Shown piece by piece: positions 45,479 through 54,834 of a stretch of DNA of 64,000 nucleotides; the first letter of the stretch is position 1; each line of letters starts with the position of its first letter. The notes below the pieces were generated by a model that was given only the letters and a program-made list of their open reading frames with translations, searched no databases and had not been told where the DNA came from. The stretch is from Streptomyces hyaluromycini (GTDB lineage Bacteria; Actinomycetota; Actinomycetes; Streptomycetales; Streptomycetaceae): contig NZ_BCFL01000016.1 in assembly GCF_002217755.1 (NCBI RefSeq), positions 1,656,319 through 1,720,318 on the forward strand, written 5' to 3'. A program made the position numbers and the translations under genes.

Positions 45479-45676
45479 ATGTCCGCCACGCACCGCACCC
45501 CGGCCCCCGGCCGCCGTCGCCGTCTGCTGGCGGCGGCAGCCCTCGCGCTGGTCGCCGCGACCGCACTCGGCGGGTGCCGGGACGGAGAGGGCGTACGCGA
45601 CGAGGGCCCCTCCGCCGCCGCCCGCCTCCGGCCCGCGGCCGACCCGGCTCAGGCCTTGGTGCCGACGCCCGCGTAG
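45479..45676 (+). CDS. Very small lipoprotein
   Basis: A 65-residue precursor. It has an Arg-rich N-region (GRRRR), a hydrophobic core LLAAAALALVAATA and the lipobox LGGC near residue 33. That leaves a mature peptide of only ~33 residues without evident fold. The ATG at 45479 follows AAGGGAG, supporting translation. The end overlaps the end of the convergent methyltransferase gene by 28 bp, which may indicate truncation of a longer lipoprotein gene. Function unknown. Confidence 0.55.
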   Translation: MSATHRTPAPGRRRRLLAAAALALVAATALGGCRDGEGVRDEGPSAAARLRPAADPAQALVPTPA

Positions 45677-46551
45677 ACGTTGATGTCGGCGTCGGTGACG
45701 TCGTTGATGTCGGCGTACCGGGACCGGTCGATGGCGTCGAGGGTGGCCAGCAGCGCGGGGTCCGGCTGCTCGGGGACGGGGGCCGCGTGGTCGGGGTGCC
45801 AGTGGTGGACCGGGACCACGCCCGGGTCGGCGAGGGCGAGGGAGTTCTCCGTGAAGAAGCGCTCGATCTCGGGCTTGGACCGCAGGACGAAGGTCAGGCC
45901 CCGCTCGGTGTACGACCGCTGGACTCCGCGGATCTTCTCGGCGTTGAGGTCCTCCGTGAGGTGGCTGACGACCAGCCGGCTGCCCGGGGGGAGCGCCTCG
46001 ACCAGTTCGCGGACGACCGGGTGGGCGACGTCGTCCTCGATGAAGTGCAGGATCGCCACCAGGCACAGGGCGATCGGCTGGTCGAAGTCCAGGGTCTTCG
46101 CGGCCTGTTCGAGTATCTCCGCCGGGTTCTCGAAGTCGGCGTCGATGTAGTCGGTCCGGCCCTCGGGCCCGCTGGTGAGCAGGGCGCGCGCGTGGGCGAG
46201 GACGATCGGGTCGTTGTCGACGTACACGACCCGGGAGCCGGAGTTGATCCGCTGGGCGATCTGGTGGACGTTCTCCGCGGTGGGCAGCCCGGTGCCGATG
46301 TCGAGGAACTGGCCGATGCCGTCCTCCCGGGTTAGCCGGGTCACCGCCCGGCGCAGGAAGTCGCGGTTGTGCCGTACGTCGAGGTAGCCGCGCGGGTTGG
46401 TGGCGAGGGCGGCGGCCGCTGCGGTGCGGTCGGCGGGGTAGTTGTCCTTGCCGCCGAGGAAGACGTCGTAGACCCGCGCCGGGTGCGGCCTGGTGTTGTC
46501 GAACCTCTTTCTCAGCTCGGCGGGATCCTGGCTGAGGGCGTCACCGGACAT
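45649..46551 (-). CDS. SAM-dependent methyltransferase (DUF574/Methyltransf_19)
   Basis: A 300-residue protein of the actinobacterial DUF574 methyltransferase family, usually present in many copies in Streptomyces. Diagnostic pieces are PHPARVYDVFLGGKDNYPADR at the N-terminus, FLDIGTGLPT (SAM motif I), VVYVDNDPIVLAHARALL (motif II) and ALCLVAILHF. The start ATG at 46551 follows GGGAGA. Substrate unknown. A longer reading through to 47292 is an artefact antisense-like extension into the hemB region. Confidence 0.9.
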   Translation of the reverse strand: MSGDALSQDPAELRKRFDNTRPHPARVYDVFLGGKDNYPADRTAAAAALATNPRGYLDVRHNRDFLRRAVTRLTREDGIGQFLDIGTGLPTAENVHQIAQRINSGSRVVYVDNDPIVLAHARALLTSGPEGRTDYIDADFENPAEILEQAAKTLDFDQPIALCLVAILHFIEDDVAHPVVRELVEALPPGSRLVVSHLTEDLNAEKIRGVQRSYTERGLTFVLRSKPEIERFFTENSLALADPGVVPVHHWHPDHAAPVPEQPDPALLATLDAIDRSRYADINDVTDADINVYAGVGTKA

Positions 46552-46631
46552 GGGCGTCTCCCGGATGGTCGGCGAAGGGCGAGGACGGTCAAGGACGGTC
46601 AACAACCTAACGCCGCGGGCGACTTGAAAGT

Positions 46632-46661
46632 GCCCCCGGCCTGAACTCACAGGCCGGGGGC
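46632..46661. terminator. Terminator after hemB
   Basis: Perfect 12-bp inverted repeat GCCCCCGGCCTG / CAGGCCGGGGGC with a 6-base loop, 15 bp beyond the hemB stop on the minus strand. Confidence 0.82.
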
Positions 46662-46676
46662 GCTCGTTCCCGTCGC

Positions 46677-47669
46677 TCAGCCCAGCATCCGGGCGGCCTC
46701 GACCGCCCAGTAGGTGAGGATGTTCTGCGCGCCGGCCCGCTTGATGCCGGTCAGCGTCTCCAGGATCGCCCGGTCGCGGTCGATCCAGCCCTTCTCGGCG
46801 GCGGCCTCGACCATCGAGTACTCGCCGGAGATCTGGTAGGCGGCGACCGGCACGTCCACGGAGTCGGCGACCCGCGCGAGGATGTCGAGGTAGGGCCCGG
46901 CCGGCTTGACCATCACCATGTCGGCGCCCTCCTCCAGGTCGAGGGCCAGCTCGCGCAGCGACTCCCGCGCGTTGGCGGGGTCCTGCTGGTAGGTCTTGCG
47001 GTCGCCCTTGAGGGAGGACCCGACGGCCTCGCGGAAGGGGCCGAAGAAGGCGGAGGCGTACTTGACGGTGTAGGCGAGGATCGCGACGTCCTCGCGTCCG
47101 ATCTGGTCGAGCGCGTCGCGGACGACGCCGATCTGCCCGTCCATCATCCCGCTGGGCCCGACGATGTGGGCGCCGGCGTCGGCCTGCACCTGCGCCATCT
47201 CGGCGTACCGCTCCAGGGTGGCGTCGTTGTCGACGCGGCCCTCGGCGTCCAGCACCCCGCAGTGCCCGTGGTCGGTCGTCTCGTCGAGGCACAGATCGGA
47301 CATCACGAGCAGTTCGTCGCCGACCTCGGCCCGCACGTCGCGCAGCGCGACCTGGAGGATCCCGTCGGGGTCGGTACCGGGCGTGCCGAGGGCGTCCTTC
47401 TTGCTCTCCTCCGGCACCCCGAACAGCATGATCCCGGAGATGCCCGCCTCGACGGCCTCCGCGGCCGCCTTCTTCAGGCTGTCCCGGGTGTGCTGCACGA
47501 CCCCGGGCATGGCACTGATGGGCACGGGTTCGCTCACGCCCTCCCGGACGAACGCCGGGAGGATGAAGTCCGCGGGGTGCAGCCGGGTCTCGGCGACCAT
47601 GCGCCGCATGACGGGGGTGGTCCGCAGCCGCCGCGGCCGCGTGCCGGGGAAGGAGCCGTATTGCGTCAT
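46677..47669 (-). CDS. hemB: 5-aminolevulinate dehydratase (porphobilinogen synthase)
   Basis: A 330-residue cytoplasmic enzyme that condenses two 5-aminolevulinate molecules to porphobilinogen, the second committed step of tetrapyrrole synthesis. It shows [14 protein letters not shown] at the N-terminus, the metal-site region [17 protein letters not shown], and the two active-site lysines in [17 protein letters not shown] and [13 protein letters not shown]. It lies downstream of the rex-hemACD operon on the same strand, separated by a lipoprotein gene and a damaged gene, so it is probably transcribed separately. Confidence 0.96.
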   Translation of the reverse strand: MTQYGSFPGTRPRRLRTTPVMRRMVAETRLHPADFILPAFVREGVSEPVPISAMPGVVQHTRDSLKKAAAEAVEAGISGIMLFGVPEESKKDALGTPGTDPDGILQVALRDVRAEVGDELLVMSDLCLDETTDHGHCGVLDAEGRVDNDATLERYAEMAQVQADAGAHIVGPSGMMDGQIGVVRDALDQIGREDVAILAYTVKYASAFFGPFREAVGSSLKGDRKTYQQDPANARESLRELALDLEEGADMVMVKPAGPYLDILARVADSVDVPVAAYQISGEYSMVEAAAEKGWIDRDRAILETLTGIKRAGAQNILTYWAVEAARMLG

Positions 47670-47715
47670 GGCCTCTACGCTACGCCCGTCACATGAGCGC
47701 GCTTACCGACTGGAC

Positions 47716-47752
47716 GTCGGCGCCCCGGGCCGTGCGCGGCCGGGGCGCCGAC
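47716..47752. terminator. Strong hairpin between hemB and a frameshifted gene
   Basis: A perfect 13-bp inverted repeat, GTCGGCGCCCCGG / CCGGGGCGCCGAC, with an 11-base loop, just upstream of hemB. A second short palindrome, GGAGGT-CAG-ACCTCC, follows at 47760-47774. It either insulates hemB from upstream transcription or is part of its leader. Confidence 0.5.
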
Positions 47753-47819
47753 GCCTCCGGGAGGTCAGACCTCCAGCTCGCTCTCCAGCTTCCTGAGGCT
47801 GTGCCGGGCCAGCGCGAGG

Positions 47820-48204
47820 TTGCTGCGGACGGCCGCCCGCGCCACCGGCACCGAACCGGCCCGACTGGCCCTGGAGCTGGTCGCCCAGGGTCTGCTGGGC
47901 GCCGCGGAGCTGGCGGTCATCGGCCGGGCGGCACTCTTCGACGCGGGCACCTCGGTGCCGCCCGACCGCCTGGTCACCGAGAACACCGTCCCTGGGCCAC
48001 CGCCCGGCCGACCAGGCCGACACCGGCACCCTCCGCCGGCTGACGGCCCGGTGCAGCGCGGGCCACGTCATAGTGACGGCGGTGGGCACCCGCGCCCTCC
48101 TGGCAGTGGTCACCGACGAGGGCGTGGACGGCCTGGCCTTCGACCGCGAGATCCCCACGGTCGTCGAGGACCTGAAGAAGATCCTCGCCAACGGCACGGC
48201 GTGA
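47820..48204 (+). pseudogene. Frameshifted gene of unknown function
   Basis: Two frames join to give one plausible protein. The first part includes LALELVAQGLLGAAELAVIG and ends near VPPDRLVTENTV; codon third positions are almost all G or C. At 47988-47993 the good frame moves by one base in a CCC run. It continues as LGHRPADQADTGTLRRLTAR, GHVIVTAVGTRALLAVVTDEG and VVEDLKKILANGTA, ending at TGA 48204. The sequence as given needs one base less to read through. It may be a sequencing error or a true pseudogene. The N-terminus is unclear, and the reading upstream of 47820 looks non-coding. Family not recognised. Confidence 0.45.
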
Positions 48205-48238
48205 GGGGCGCCCGCCGGGGGCGCCCCTCACGTGGCCT

Positions 48239-49510
48239 TCAGGAAGCGAAGTTCCGCCAGGCAAGAACGGTCGGCTTCACTCCCCTGGACGGCGCGAACT
48301 GGTAGGCGACATAGAGCGTGCCGTCGGACCCCCTCGGCACGCCGAGCCCGACCGCGTCTGGGCTGAAGACGGCCGAGGCGGCGGGGTGGCGCAGGTCGTC
48401 CAGGGCGTATCCGCTGACGGACCAGGTGACCAGGCGGTTCGGGGTGATCCAGTCGAGGGTGTAGAAGCCGTTGACGGCCTTGCCGACGTCGACCGGCGCG
48501 GACCGGCCGCCGATCGTCAGGACACGGATCCGCCCGGTCTCGTCGGCGGGGCGCGGGAAGTAGGCGATGCGCCCGCCGTGGATCGCGAAGCCGCCGCCTC
48601 CGGTGAAGGCGGCCACCCGCTCGGCGACCGCCGACCGCTGCCGCAGGCCGACCCGGTAGGTGGTCCGGCTGCTCGTCCCGCCGTCCGCCGACAGCTTGCC
48701 CTCGGTGAGGTACAACGTGCCGCCGTCCAGGTCGAGTTGGCCCGTGGTGGAGCGGGTCAGCAGACGGGCCGGGCCGGCGGCGCCCGGCGTCCAGCGCATC
48801 AGGCCGGCCTTGCCGCCGGTCAGGCCCTGCTCCCACACGAAGGATCCGCCGTCGGCCAGCGGGTGGGGCACCAGACTCTGGTGGCCGGCATGGGCGGACT
48901 GGGCCAGCAGGCGCGGCCTGCCGGACGTCACCTGCTGGCCGTACAGCCGCCAGCTGTAACAGTCCGAGGTCTGTGACGCCTTGTCGCCGCAGGCCGTACC
49001 GTCCAGTTGCCGGCTCTCCACCCGCAGCAGCCAGCCGCCGCCCAGCACGGCCGTGCCCGGCGACCAGCCGGCCGTGACCTGGGCGAACCTCCGGACCCGC
49101 GCGGTGCCGGTGTCCACCACCCAGGTCTCTTCCGTGCTGGTGCCGGTCGAGGCCGAGGCGGGCGGCACGGCGAGGAAGACCAGCCGCTTCCCGGAGCGGA
49201 CCACGCCCGAGCCGTCGATGTTCCAGCCCCGGGGCATGCCGAGGTTGCCGTCGGGCCGGAGCTTCTTCAGCGCCTTGGGCAGCGGCGAGACGGGCATGAG
49301 CGTGAGGGTGGTGCGGGCCGACGAGGACGCGGCCGTGTCCTGGGCGGCGGCCGAGCCGCTCTCGCATCCGGAGGCCAGCAGTGCCGCCGCCGCGCACAGC
49401 AGCGGCAGGGTGAATCCCCTTTGCCGGTCGCGGTGTTGATCACGTCGACCGCGATGGCCCGCGACAATGCCGTCAAGCGGCACGCCCCCGTCGTTCACGC
49501 TTTCCCCCAT
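48239..49510 (-). CDS. Secreted beta-propeller-like lipoprotein
   Basis: A 423-residue lipoprotein. A long charged N-region precedes the hydrophobic core and lipobox LLASGC (Cys near 49). The rest is rich in repeated beta-strand units such as GWLLRVESRQLDG, GTLYLTEGKLS, GRIAYFPRP and GTLYVAYQFAP, as in WD40-like or TolB-type propellers. ATG at 49510 is used; GTG at 49498 has a better ribosome site (GGGGGAAA). It lies between hemD and hemB on the same strand. It is possibly a substrate-binding or structural surface protein. Confidence 0.7.
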   Translation of the reverse strand: MGESVNDGGVPLDGIVAGHRGRRDQHRDRQRGFTLPLLCAAAALLASGCESGSAAAQDTAASSSARTTLTLMPVSPLPKALKKLRPDGNLGMPRGWNIDGSGVVRSGKRLVFLAVPPASASTGTSTEETWVVDTGTARVRRFAQVTAGWSPGTAVLGGGWLLRVESRQLDGTACGDKASQTSDCYSWRLYGQQVTSGRPRLLAQSAHAGHQSLVPHPLADGGSFVWEQGLTGGKAGLMRWTPGAAGPARLLTRSTTGQLDLDGGTLYLTEGKLSADGGTSSRTTYRVGLRQRSAVAERVAAFTGGGGFAIHGGRIAYFPRPADETGRIRVLTIGGRSAPVDVGKAVNGFYTLDWITPNRLVTWSVSGYALDDLRHPAASAVFSPDAVGLGVPRGSDGTLYVAYQFAPSRGVKPTVLAWRNFAS

Positions 49511-49657
49511 CACCACACATGCCAGTCACGGCATGGACATGATGTGAAGATAACTCGCGGGACTCCGAACGGCTGATCAAATTTCGGGCCGACGGGGGTA
49601 TAGGCCGACGGAGGTACAGGGGTGCGCAGCCCGACGAGCCACGCACCCTCACCTCGC

Positions 49658-51361
49658 TCAGGTGGTACGACGCCGCCTGGCCCCCGGCCGCCGCTCACTC
49701 GGCCGCGTCACCGGATCCCCGGCCTCCAGCGCGCTCGCGCGCCTGCGCAGCCCGAACTCGGCCAGCGCCTCCGCCAGCTTGCCCGCGGACGGTTCCGGAG
49801 CCATCACGTCCACCCGCAGCCCGTGCTCCTCGGCCGTCTTGGCCGTGGCGGGCCCGATACAGGCGATCACCGTCACGTTGTGCGGCTTCCCGGCGATACC
49901 CACCAGGTTCCGCACGGTCGACGACGACGTGAAGAGCACCGCGTCGAAGCCACCGCCCTTGATCGCCTCCCGGGTGTCGGCCGGCGGCGGCGACGCCCGC
50001 ACGGTCCGGTAGGCGGTCACGTCGTCCACCTCCCAGCCCAGCTCGATGAGCCCGGCGACCAGCGTTTCGGTGGCGATGTCGGCCCGCGGCAGGAACACCC
50101 GGTCGATCGGGTCGAAGACCGGGTCGTACGGCGGCCAGTCCTCCAGGAGCCCCGCAGCGCTCTGCTCGCCGCTCGGCACCAGGTCCGGCTTCACGCCGAA
50201 GGCGACCAGCGCCTTGGCGGTCTGCTCCCCGACCGCCGCGACCTTGATCCCCGCGAAGGCCCGGGCATCGAGCCCGTACTCCTCGAACTTCTCCCGGACC
50301 GCCTTCACCGCGTTGACCGAGGTGAACGCGATCCACTCGTACCGCCCGGTGACGAGCCCCTTGACGGCCCGCTCCATCTGCTGGGGCGTGCGCGGCGGCT
50401 CGACGGCGATCGTCGGCACCTCGTGCGGCACGGCCCCGTACGACCGCAGCTGGTCGGAGAGCGACGCCGCCTGCTCCTTCGTCCGCGGCACGAGCACCTT
50501 CCAGCCGAACAGCGGCTTGGACTCGAACCACGACAACTGGTCGCGCTGCGCGGCGGCGGACCGCTCACCGACCACGGCTATCACCGGCCGGCCGCCGTCC
50601 GGCGAGGGCAGCACCTTCGCCTGCTTCAGCGTCTGCGCGATGGTGCCGAGGGTGGCGGTCCAGGTCCGCTGCCGGGTCGTCGTACCGGCGACGGTGACGG
50701 TCAGCGGGGTGTCCGGCTTGCGGCCGGCGGCGACCAGCTCGCCGGCGGCCGCGGCCACCGAGTCGAGCGACGTCGACACGACGACCGTCCCGTCCGAGGC
50801 ACCCACCTCGGTCCAGCACCGGTCGGAGGCGGTACGGGCATCCACGAAGCGGACGTCCGCGCCCTGCGCGTCCCGCAGCGGCACACCGGCGTACGCCGGC
50901 ACCCCGACCACGGCCGCGACACCCGGCACGACCTCGAACGGCACACCCGCTGCGGCGCAGGCGAGCATTTCCTCGGTCGCGTACGTATCAAGTCCCGGGT
51001 CCCCGGACACCGCACGGACGACCCGCCTGCCACCCCGTGCGGCCTCCATGACAAGATGAGCCGCATCCCGCACGGGCGGGAGGGAAGCAGTTGTTGACGC
51101 ACCGTCAACAACCGTCAGTTGAGGCGCGCCTGTGCCCGGATACGGGTCCGACGACGGATCCGGATTCGTGGGCACGACGGAGACGCCCTGCCTGGCGTGG
51201 GCCCTGATCACGTCGAGCACGTCGTGCTCGGCGACCAGGACGTCCGCGCTGGACAGTGCCTCCACGGCACGCAAGGTCAGCAGTCCCGGATCCCCGGGTC
51301 CGGCACCCAGGAAGGTGACGTGCCCGTGATCGAGGCCGGCGGGAAGGTTGGTGGGGCTCAC
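49658..51361 (-). CDS. hemD: Uroporphyrinogen-III C-methyltransferase/synthase (CobA-HemD fusion)
   Basis: A 567-residue bifunctional protein. The N-terminal ~250 residues form a SUMT/CobA-type methyltransferase (FLGAGPGDPGLLTLRAVEAL, VVRAVSGDPGLDTYATEEM) that uses SAM to make precorrin-2. The C-terminal ~270 residues are uroporphyrinogen-III synthase (GWKVLVPRTKEQAASLSDQL, WIAFTSVNAVKAV, FTSSSTVRNLV), which closes hydroxymethylbilane with ring-D inversion. Its start GTG at 51361 overlaps the hemC stop by four bases. It is the last gene of the coupled rex-hemA-hemC-hemD operon. Confidence 0.95.
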   Translation of the reverse strand: MSPTNLPAGLDHGHVTFLGAGPGDPGLLTLRAVEALSSADVLVAEHDVLDVIRAHARQGVSVVPTNPDPSSDPYPGTGAPQLTVVDGASTTASLPPVRDAAHLVMEAARGGRRVVRAVSGDPGLDTYATEEMLACAAAGVPFEVVPGVAAVVGVPAYAGVPLRDAQGADVRFVDARTASDRCWTEVGASDGTVVVSTSLDSVAAAAGELVAAGRKPDTPLTVTVAGTTTRQRTWTATLGTIAQTLKQAKVLPSPDGGRPVIAVVGERSAAAQRDQLSWFESKPLFGWKVLVPRTKEQAASLSDQLRSYGAVPHEVPTIAVEPPRTPQQMERAVKGLVTGRYEWIAFTSVNAVKAVREKFEEYGLDARAFAGIKVAAVGEQTAKALVAFGVKPDLVPSGEQSAAGLLEDWPPYDPVFDPIDRVFLPRADIATETLVAGLIELGWEVDDVTAYRTVRASPPPADTREAIKGGGFDAVLFTSSSTVRNLVGIAGKPHNVTVIACIGPATAKTAEEHGLRVDVMAPEPSAGKLAEALAEFGLRRRASALEAGDPVTRPSERRPGARRRRTT

Positions 51362-52317
51362 TGTGCTCGCTCCCCCATCAGACCGGCCGCGCCCTGGGCA
51401 AGCATCTCGGCGGCGAGTTCGCGACCGAGCGCCGTCGCCTGGTCGTATGTCTCGGGCACGGGACCGGTGGTGGACAACTGCACCATCCGGGTGCCGTCGG
51501 TCGTGCCGACGACTGCCCGCAGGCGCATTTCCTTGACAATCTGCCCGTCGGCCAGCAGGTCGGCCAGCGCGCCCACAGGGGCGGAGCAGCCGGCCTCCAG
51601 GGCGGCGAGCAGTGATCGCTCGGCGGTCACGGCGACCCGCGTGAACGGGTCGTCGAGTTCCCCGAGCAGGGCGACGAGCTCCGCGTGGTGCGCGGCGCAC
51701 TCGATCGCCAGTGCCCCCTGGCCGGGGGCGGGCAGAACCGTGTCGACCGACAGGAAGTCGGTCACCTCGTCGATGCGGCCGATCCGGTTCAGTCCGGCGG
51801 CCGCCAGTATGACGGCGTCCAGCTCGCCGTCGCGGACGTACCCGATCCGGGTGTCGACGTTTCCGCGTATCGGCACCGTCTCGACGTCCAGCCCGTGGGT
51901 CCGCGCGTACGCGTTCAGCTGCGCCATCCGGCGCGGCGAACCCGTGCCGATGCGCGCCCCGCGGGGCAGGTCGGTGAACTTCAGCGCGTCCCGGGCGACG
52001 ATCACGTCGCGCGGGTCCTCGCGCACCGGTACGGCGGCCAGCACCAGGTCGGCGGGCTGGGTGGTCGGGAGGTCCTTCAGCGAGTGAACCGCGAAGTCGA
52101 CCTCGCCGCGCAGCAGCGCGTCCCGCAGGGCGGTCACGAAGACACCCGTGCCGCCGATCTGTGCGAGGTGCTCGCGGGAGGTGTCGCCGTAGGTGGTGAT
52201 CTCCACCAGCTCGACGGGCCGCCCGGTCACCCGGCTCACGGCTTCCGCCACCTGCCCGGACTGGGCCAGGGCGAGTCTGGATCGCCTGGTCCCCAGCCTC
52301 AGTGGATTGTCACTCAT
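51358..52317 (-). CDS. hemC: Hydroxymethylbilane synthase (porphobilinogen deaminase)
   Basis: A 319-residue enzyme that polymerises four porphobilinogens into hydroxymethylbilane. LRLGTRRSRLALAQSGQV is the classical N-terminus, SLKDLPT holds the active-site Asp region, and LEAGCSAPVGA holds the Cys that carries the dipyrromethane cofactor. It overlaps both neighbours by four bases (ATGA with hemA, GTGA with hemD), so the operon is translationally coupled. Confidence 0.97.
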   Translation of the reverse strand: MSDNPLRLGTRRSRLALAQSGQVAEAVSRVTGRPVELVEITTYGDTSREHLAQIGGTGVFVTALRDALLRGEVDFAVHSLKDLPTTQPADLVLAAVPVREDPRDVIVARDALKFTDLPRGARIGTGSPRRMAQLNAYARTHGLDVETVPIRGNVDTRIGYVRDGELDAVILAAAGLNRIGRIDEVTDFLSVDTVLPAPGQGALAIECAAHHAELVALLGELDDPFTRVAVTAERSLLAALEAGCSAPVGALADLLADGQIVKEMRLRAVVGTTDGTRMVQLSTTGPVPETYDQATALGRELAAEMLAQGAAGLMGERAQ

Positions 52318-54008
52318 GCCGGTCGGTCCTTCTTGTCTGTGCTGTCCACGGCCCGGGAGACGGCGGCAACCGTCTCGGGGTCGAGGTCGAACAGGGTCCG
52401 CAGCGCGTCCGCGTACCCGGCGCCGCCGGGCTCGGCCGCGAGCTGCTTGACCCGTACGGTCGGCGCGTGCAGCAGCTTGTCCACGACCCGGTGCACGGCC
52501 TGCCGGATCTCTCCGCGCTGCCGTTCGTCCAGGCCGGGCAGGCGCCCGTCGAGCCGCGCGATCTCGTTCGCGACGACATCGGCGGCCATCGTCCGCAGCG
52601 CCACGACGGTGGGCGTGATGTGCGCCGCGCGCTGGGCCGCGCCGAAGGCGGCGACCTCGTCCGAAACGATCCGCCGGACCTCGTCCACGTCGGCCGCCAT
52701 CGGGGCGTCCGCGGACGCCTCCGCCAGCGACTCGATGTCCACCAGCCGCACCCCGGCCAGCCGGTGCACGGCCGCGTCGATGTCGCGGGGCATGGCGAGG
52801 TCGAGGAGGAAGAGCTCGGGGGCGGGCCGGACGAACCCGGCGACCGGCTCCGGCCTGCGCCGCTCCGGGATCCGGCCGACCCGGGCGGCGGCCGCGGCCA
52901 GCGCCCCGATCAGCTCGGCCTCGGCCTCGGGGGTACGACGGCCGGCCTCCCGGATGTCCACCGTCCCGTTGTCCACCCAGGCCGCGTGCTGCTCCAGCTG
53001 GGCGGCGGCCATGCCAGCGACGGCGGCCTCCCCCATCACGGAGAAGCCGCTCTGCTCGGCGGTGAGGTCGAGGGGGCAGTTCTCGTCGGTACCGAGGCCG
53101 GTACCGGTAGCGGCCGGCAGCTGCTTCGGCGCCGACGCCACGTCGATCTCGGCGGCGGGCTCACCCGTCCGCCCCTCGACCGCCGCCGCGACCGCCTCGG
53201 CGGTCAGCACCAGCCCCGTCGCCCCCGTGCACGACACCACGACGTCGGCACGTGTCAGCTCGCCCGGCACCGCATCCATCGGTACCGCGCGGGCCGTCAC
53301 GTCCGTCTCGTCGTTCTCGGTCAGGATCTGCGCCAGCCGCTCGGCACGGTCGAACGTGCGGTTCGCGACGACGATCTCCGCGACCCCCGCCCGCGCGAGC
53401 GTGGCGGCGGCCAGCGAGGACATCGATCCGGCGCCGATGACCAGCGCCTTCCTGCCCCTGGCCCAGTCCTGCACGTCGCCGCCGGCGGCCAGCTGCTCCA
53501 GCCCGAAGGTGACCAGGGACTGTCCGGCCCGGTCGATCCCGGTCTCGGAGTGGGCGCGCTTGCCGACCCGCAGCCCCTGCTGGAACAGGTCGTTCATCAG
53601 CCGCCCGGCGCTGTGCAGCTCCTGCGCCCGGGCGAGGGAGTCCTTGAGCTGCGCGAGGATCTGCCCCTCGCCGACGACCATCGAGTCGAGCCCGCAGGCC
53701 ACCGAGAACAGGTGGTGGACCGCGCGGTCCTCGTAGTGCACGTAGAGATAAGGGGTGAGCTCGTCCAGTCCCACCCCGCTGTGCTGGGCGAGCAGCGTGG
53801 ACAGCTCGGCGACCCCGGCGTGGAACTTGTCCACGTCGGCGTAGAGCTCGATGCGGTTGCAGGTCGCGAGCACCGCGGCCTCGGTGGCCGGCTCGGCGGC
53901 GACCGTGTCCTGGGCCAGCTTGACCTGGGCGTCCATGCTGAGCGCGGCCCGCTCCAGAACGCTGACCGGGGCGCTGCGGTGGCTCAGCCCGACGACGAGG
54001 AGACTCAT
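52314..54008 (-). CDS. hemA: Glutamyl-tRNA reductase
   Basis: A 564-residue NADPH-dependent enzyme that reduces glutamyl-tRNA to glutamate-1-semialdehyde, the first step of C5-pathway haem synthesis. LLVVGLSHRSAPV is the N-terminus and LATCNRIELYADV carries the thioester Cys. GSMSSLAAATLARAG is the NADPH loop. A long Streptomyces-type insertion (about residues 250-370) makes it larger than most homologues. It overlaps rex by four bases, which ties haem synthesis to the NADH/NAD ratio. Confidence 0.96.
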   Translation of the reverse strand: MSLLVVGLSHRSAPVSVLERAALSMDAQVKLAQDTVAAEPATEAAVLATCNRIELYADVDKFHAGVAELSTLLAQHSGVGLDELTPYLYVHYEDRAVHHLFSVACGLDSMVVGEGQILAQLKDSLARAQELHSAGRLMNDLFQQGLRVGKRAHSETGIDRAGQSLVTFGLEQLAAGGDVQDWARGRKALVIGAGSMSSLAAATLARAGVAEIVVANRTFDRAERLAQILTENDETDVTARAVPMDAVPGELTRADVVVSCTGATGLVLTAEAVAAAVEGRTGEPAAEIDVASAPKQLPAATGTGLGTDENCPLDLTAEQSGFSVMGEAAVAGMAAAQLEQHAAWVDNGTVDIREAGRRTPEAEAELIGALAAAAARVGRIPERRRPEPVAGFVRPAPELFLLDLAMPRDIDAAVHRLAGVRLVDIESLAEASADAPMAADVDEVRRIVSDEVAAFGAAQRAAHITPTVVALRTMAADVVANEIARLDGRLPGLDERQRGEIRQAVHRVVDKLLHAPTVRVKQLAAEPGGAGYADALRTLFDLDPETVAAVSRAVDSTDKKDRPA

Positions 54009-54760
54009 GCCGGCATCACGGCGGGTACGTCCCCGTCGGGCCCCTGCTCGCTGGAGTCCTGGTGCGCGGCGACAGGCGGGACCGTCCCCTCGTGCTCCTC
54101 GCCGGCCTTGCGCTGCTCGTGGAAGGCGAGGATCTGCAGCTCGATGGAGAGGTCGACCTTGCGTACGTCGACGCCGTCCGGGACGGACAGCACGGTCGGC
54201 GCGAAGTTCAGGATGGAGGTGACCCCGGCGGCCACCAGCCGGTCGCAGACCTGCTGGGCGACGCCCGGCGGGGTGGTGATCACGCCGATGGAGACGCCGT
54301 TGTCGGAGACGATCTTCTCCAGGTCGTCGCTGTGCTGCACGGCGATCCCGGCGACCTGCCGTCCGGTCATCGCCGGATCGGCGTCGATCAGCGCGGCGAC
54401 CCGGAAGCCGCGGGAGGCGAACCCGCCGTAGTTGGCGAGGGCGGCACCCAGGTTTCCGATACCGACGATCACAACCGGCCAGTCCTGGGTCAGGCCCAGC
54501 TCACGGGAGATCTGGTAGACGAGATACTCGACGTCGTAGCCGACACCGCGCGTTCCGTACGAACCCAGGTAGGAGAAGTCCTTGCGCAGCTTCGCGGAGT
54601 TGACCCCCGCGGCCGCGGCCAGCTCCTCCGAGGAGACCGTGGGGACCGAGCGCTCCGACAGTGCGGTCAGAGCGCGGAGGTACAGCGGAAGCCGGGCGAC
54701 GGTGGCCTCGGGGATCCCTCGGCTGCGGGTCGCCGGTCGGTGAGTTCGGCCAGTTGCCAC
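54005..54760 (-). CDS. rex: Redox-sensing transcriptional repressor Rex
   Basis: A 251-residue repressor. The winged-helix domain is at about 10-85 (VSSEELAAAAGVNSAKLRKD, DFSYLGSYGTRG). A Rossmann domain with VVIVGIGNLGAALANYGG binds NADH, and the swapped C-terminal helix follows. NAD-bound Rex represses and NADH releases it, so respiration genes turn on when oxygen is short. The GTG start at 54760 gives the usual N-terminus. It leads rex-hemACD, and a perfect-looking Rex operator lies about 75 bp upstream, showing autoregulation. Confidence 0.96.
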   Translation of the reverse strand: MATGRTHRPATRSRGIPEATVARLPLYLRALTALSERSVPTVSSEELAAAAGVNSAKLRKDFSYLGSYGTRGVGYDVEYLVYQISRELGLTQDWPVVIVGIGNLGAALANYGGFASRGFRVAALIDADPAMTGRQVAGIAVQHSDDLEKIVSDNGVSIGVITTPPGVAQQVCDRLVAAGVTSILNFAPTVLSVPDGVDVRKVDLSIELQILAFHEQRKAGEEHEGTVPPVAAHQDSSEQGPDGDVPAVMPA

Positions 54761-54834
54761 GGTGCTCCAACGGGTTGAGCGGGGCTGCGGACGGTCACAC
54801 GTACCCAGACCGCCCCGTCGACAGCAGGCTATGT

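Noticed and set aside
46552..47292. Extension of the methyltransferase frame into the hemB region
   Set aside because: Sequence beyond MSGDALSQ is antisense-like Arg/Pro-rich and overlaps hemB on the same strand in another frame; the ATG at 46551 has its own ribosome site.
47765..47986. Minus-strand gene ending SLRKLESELEV near a hairpin
   Set aside because: Base composition at codon positions one and two favours the plus-strand frame over most of it; only the last ~25 residues look plausible, so it was left out.
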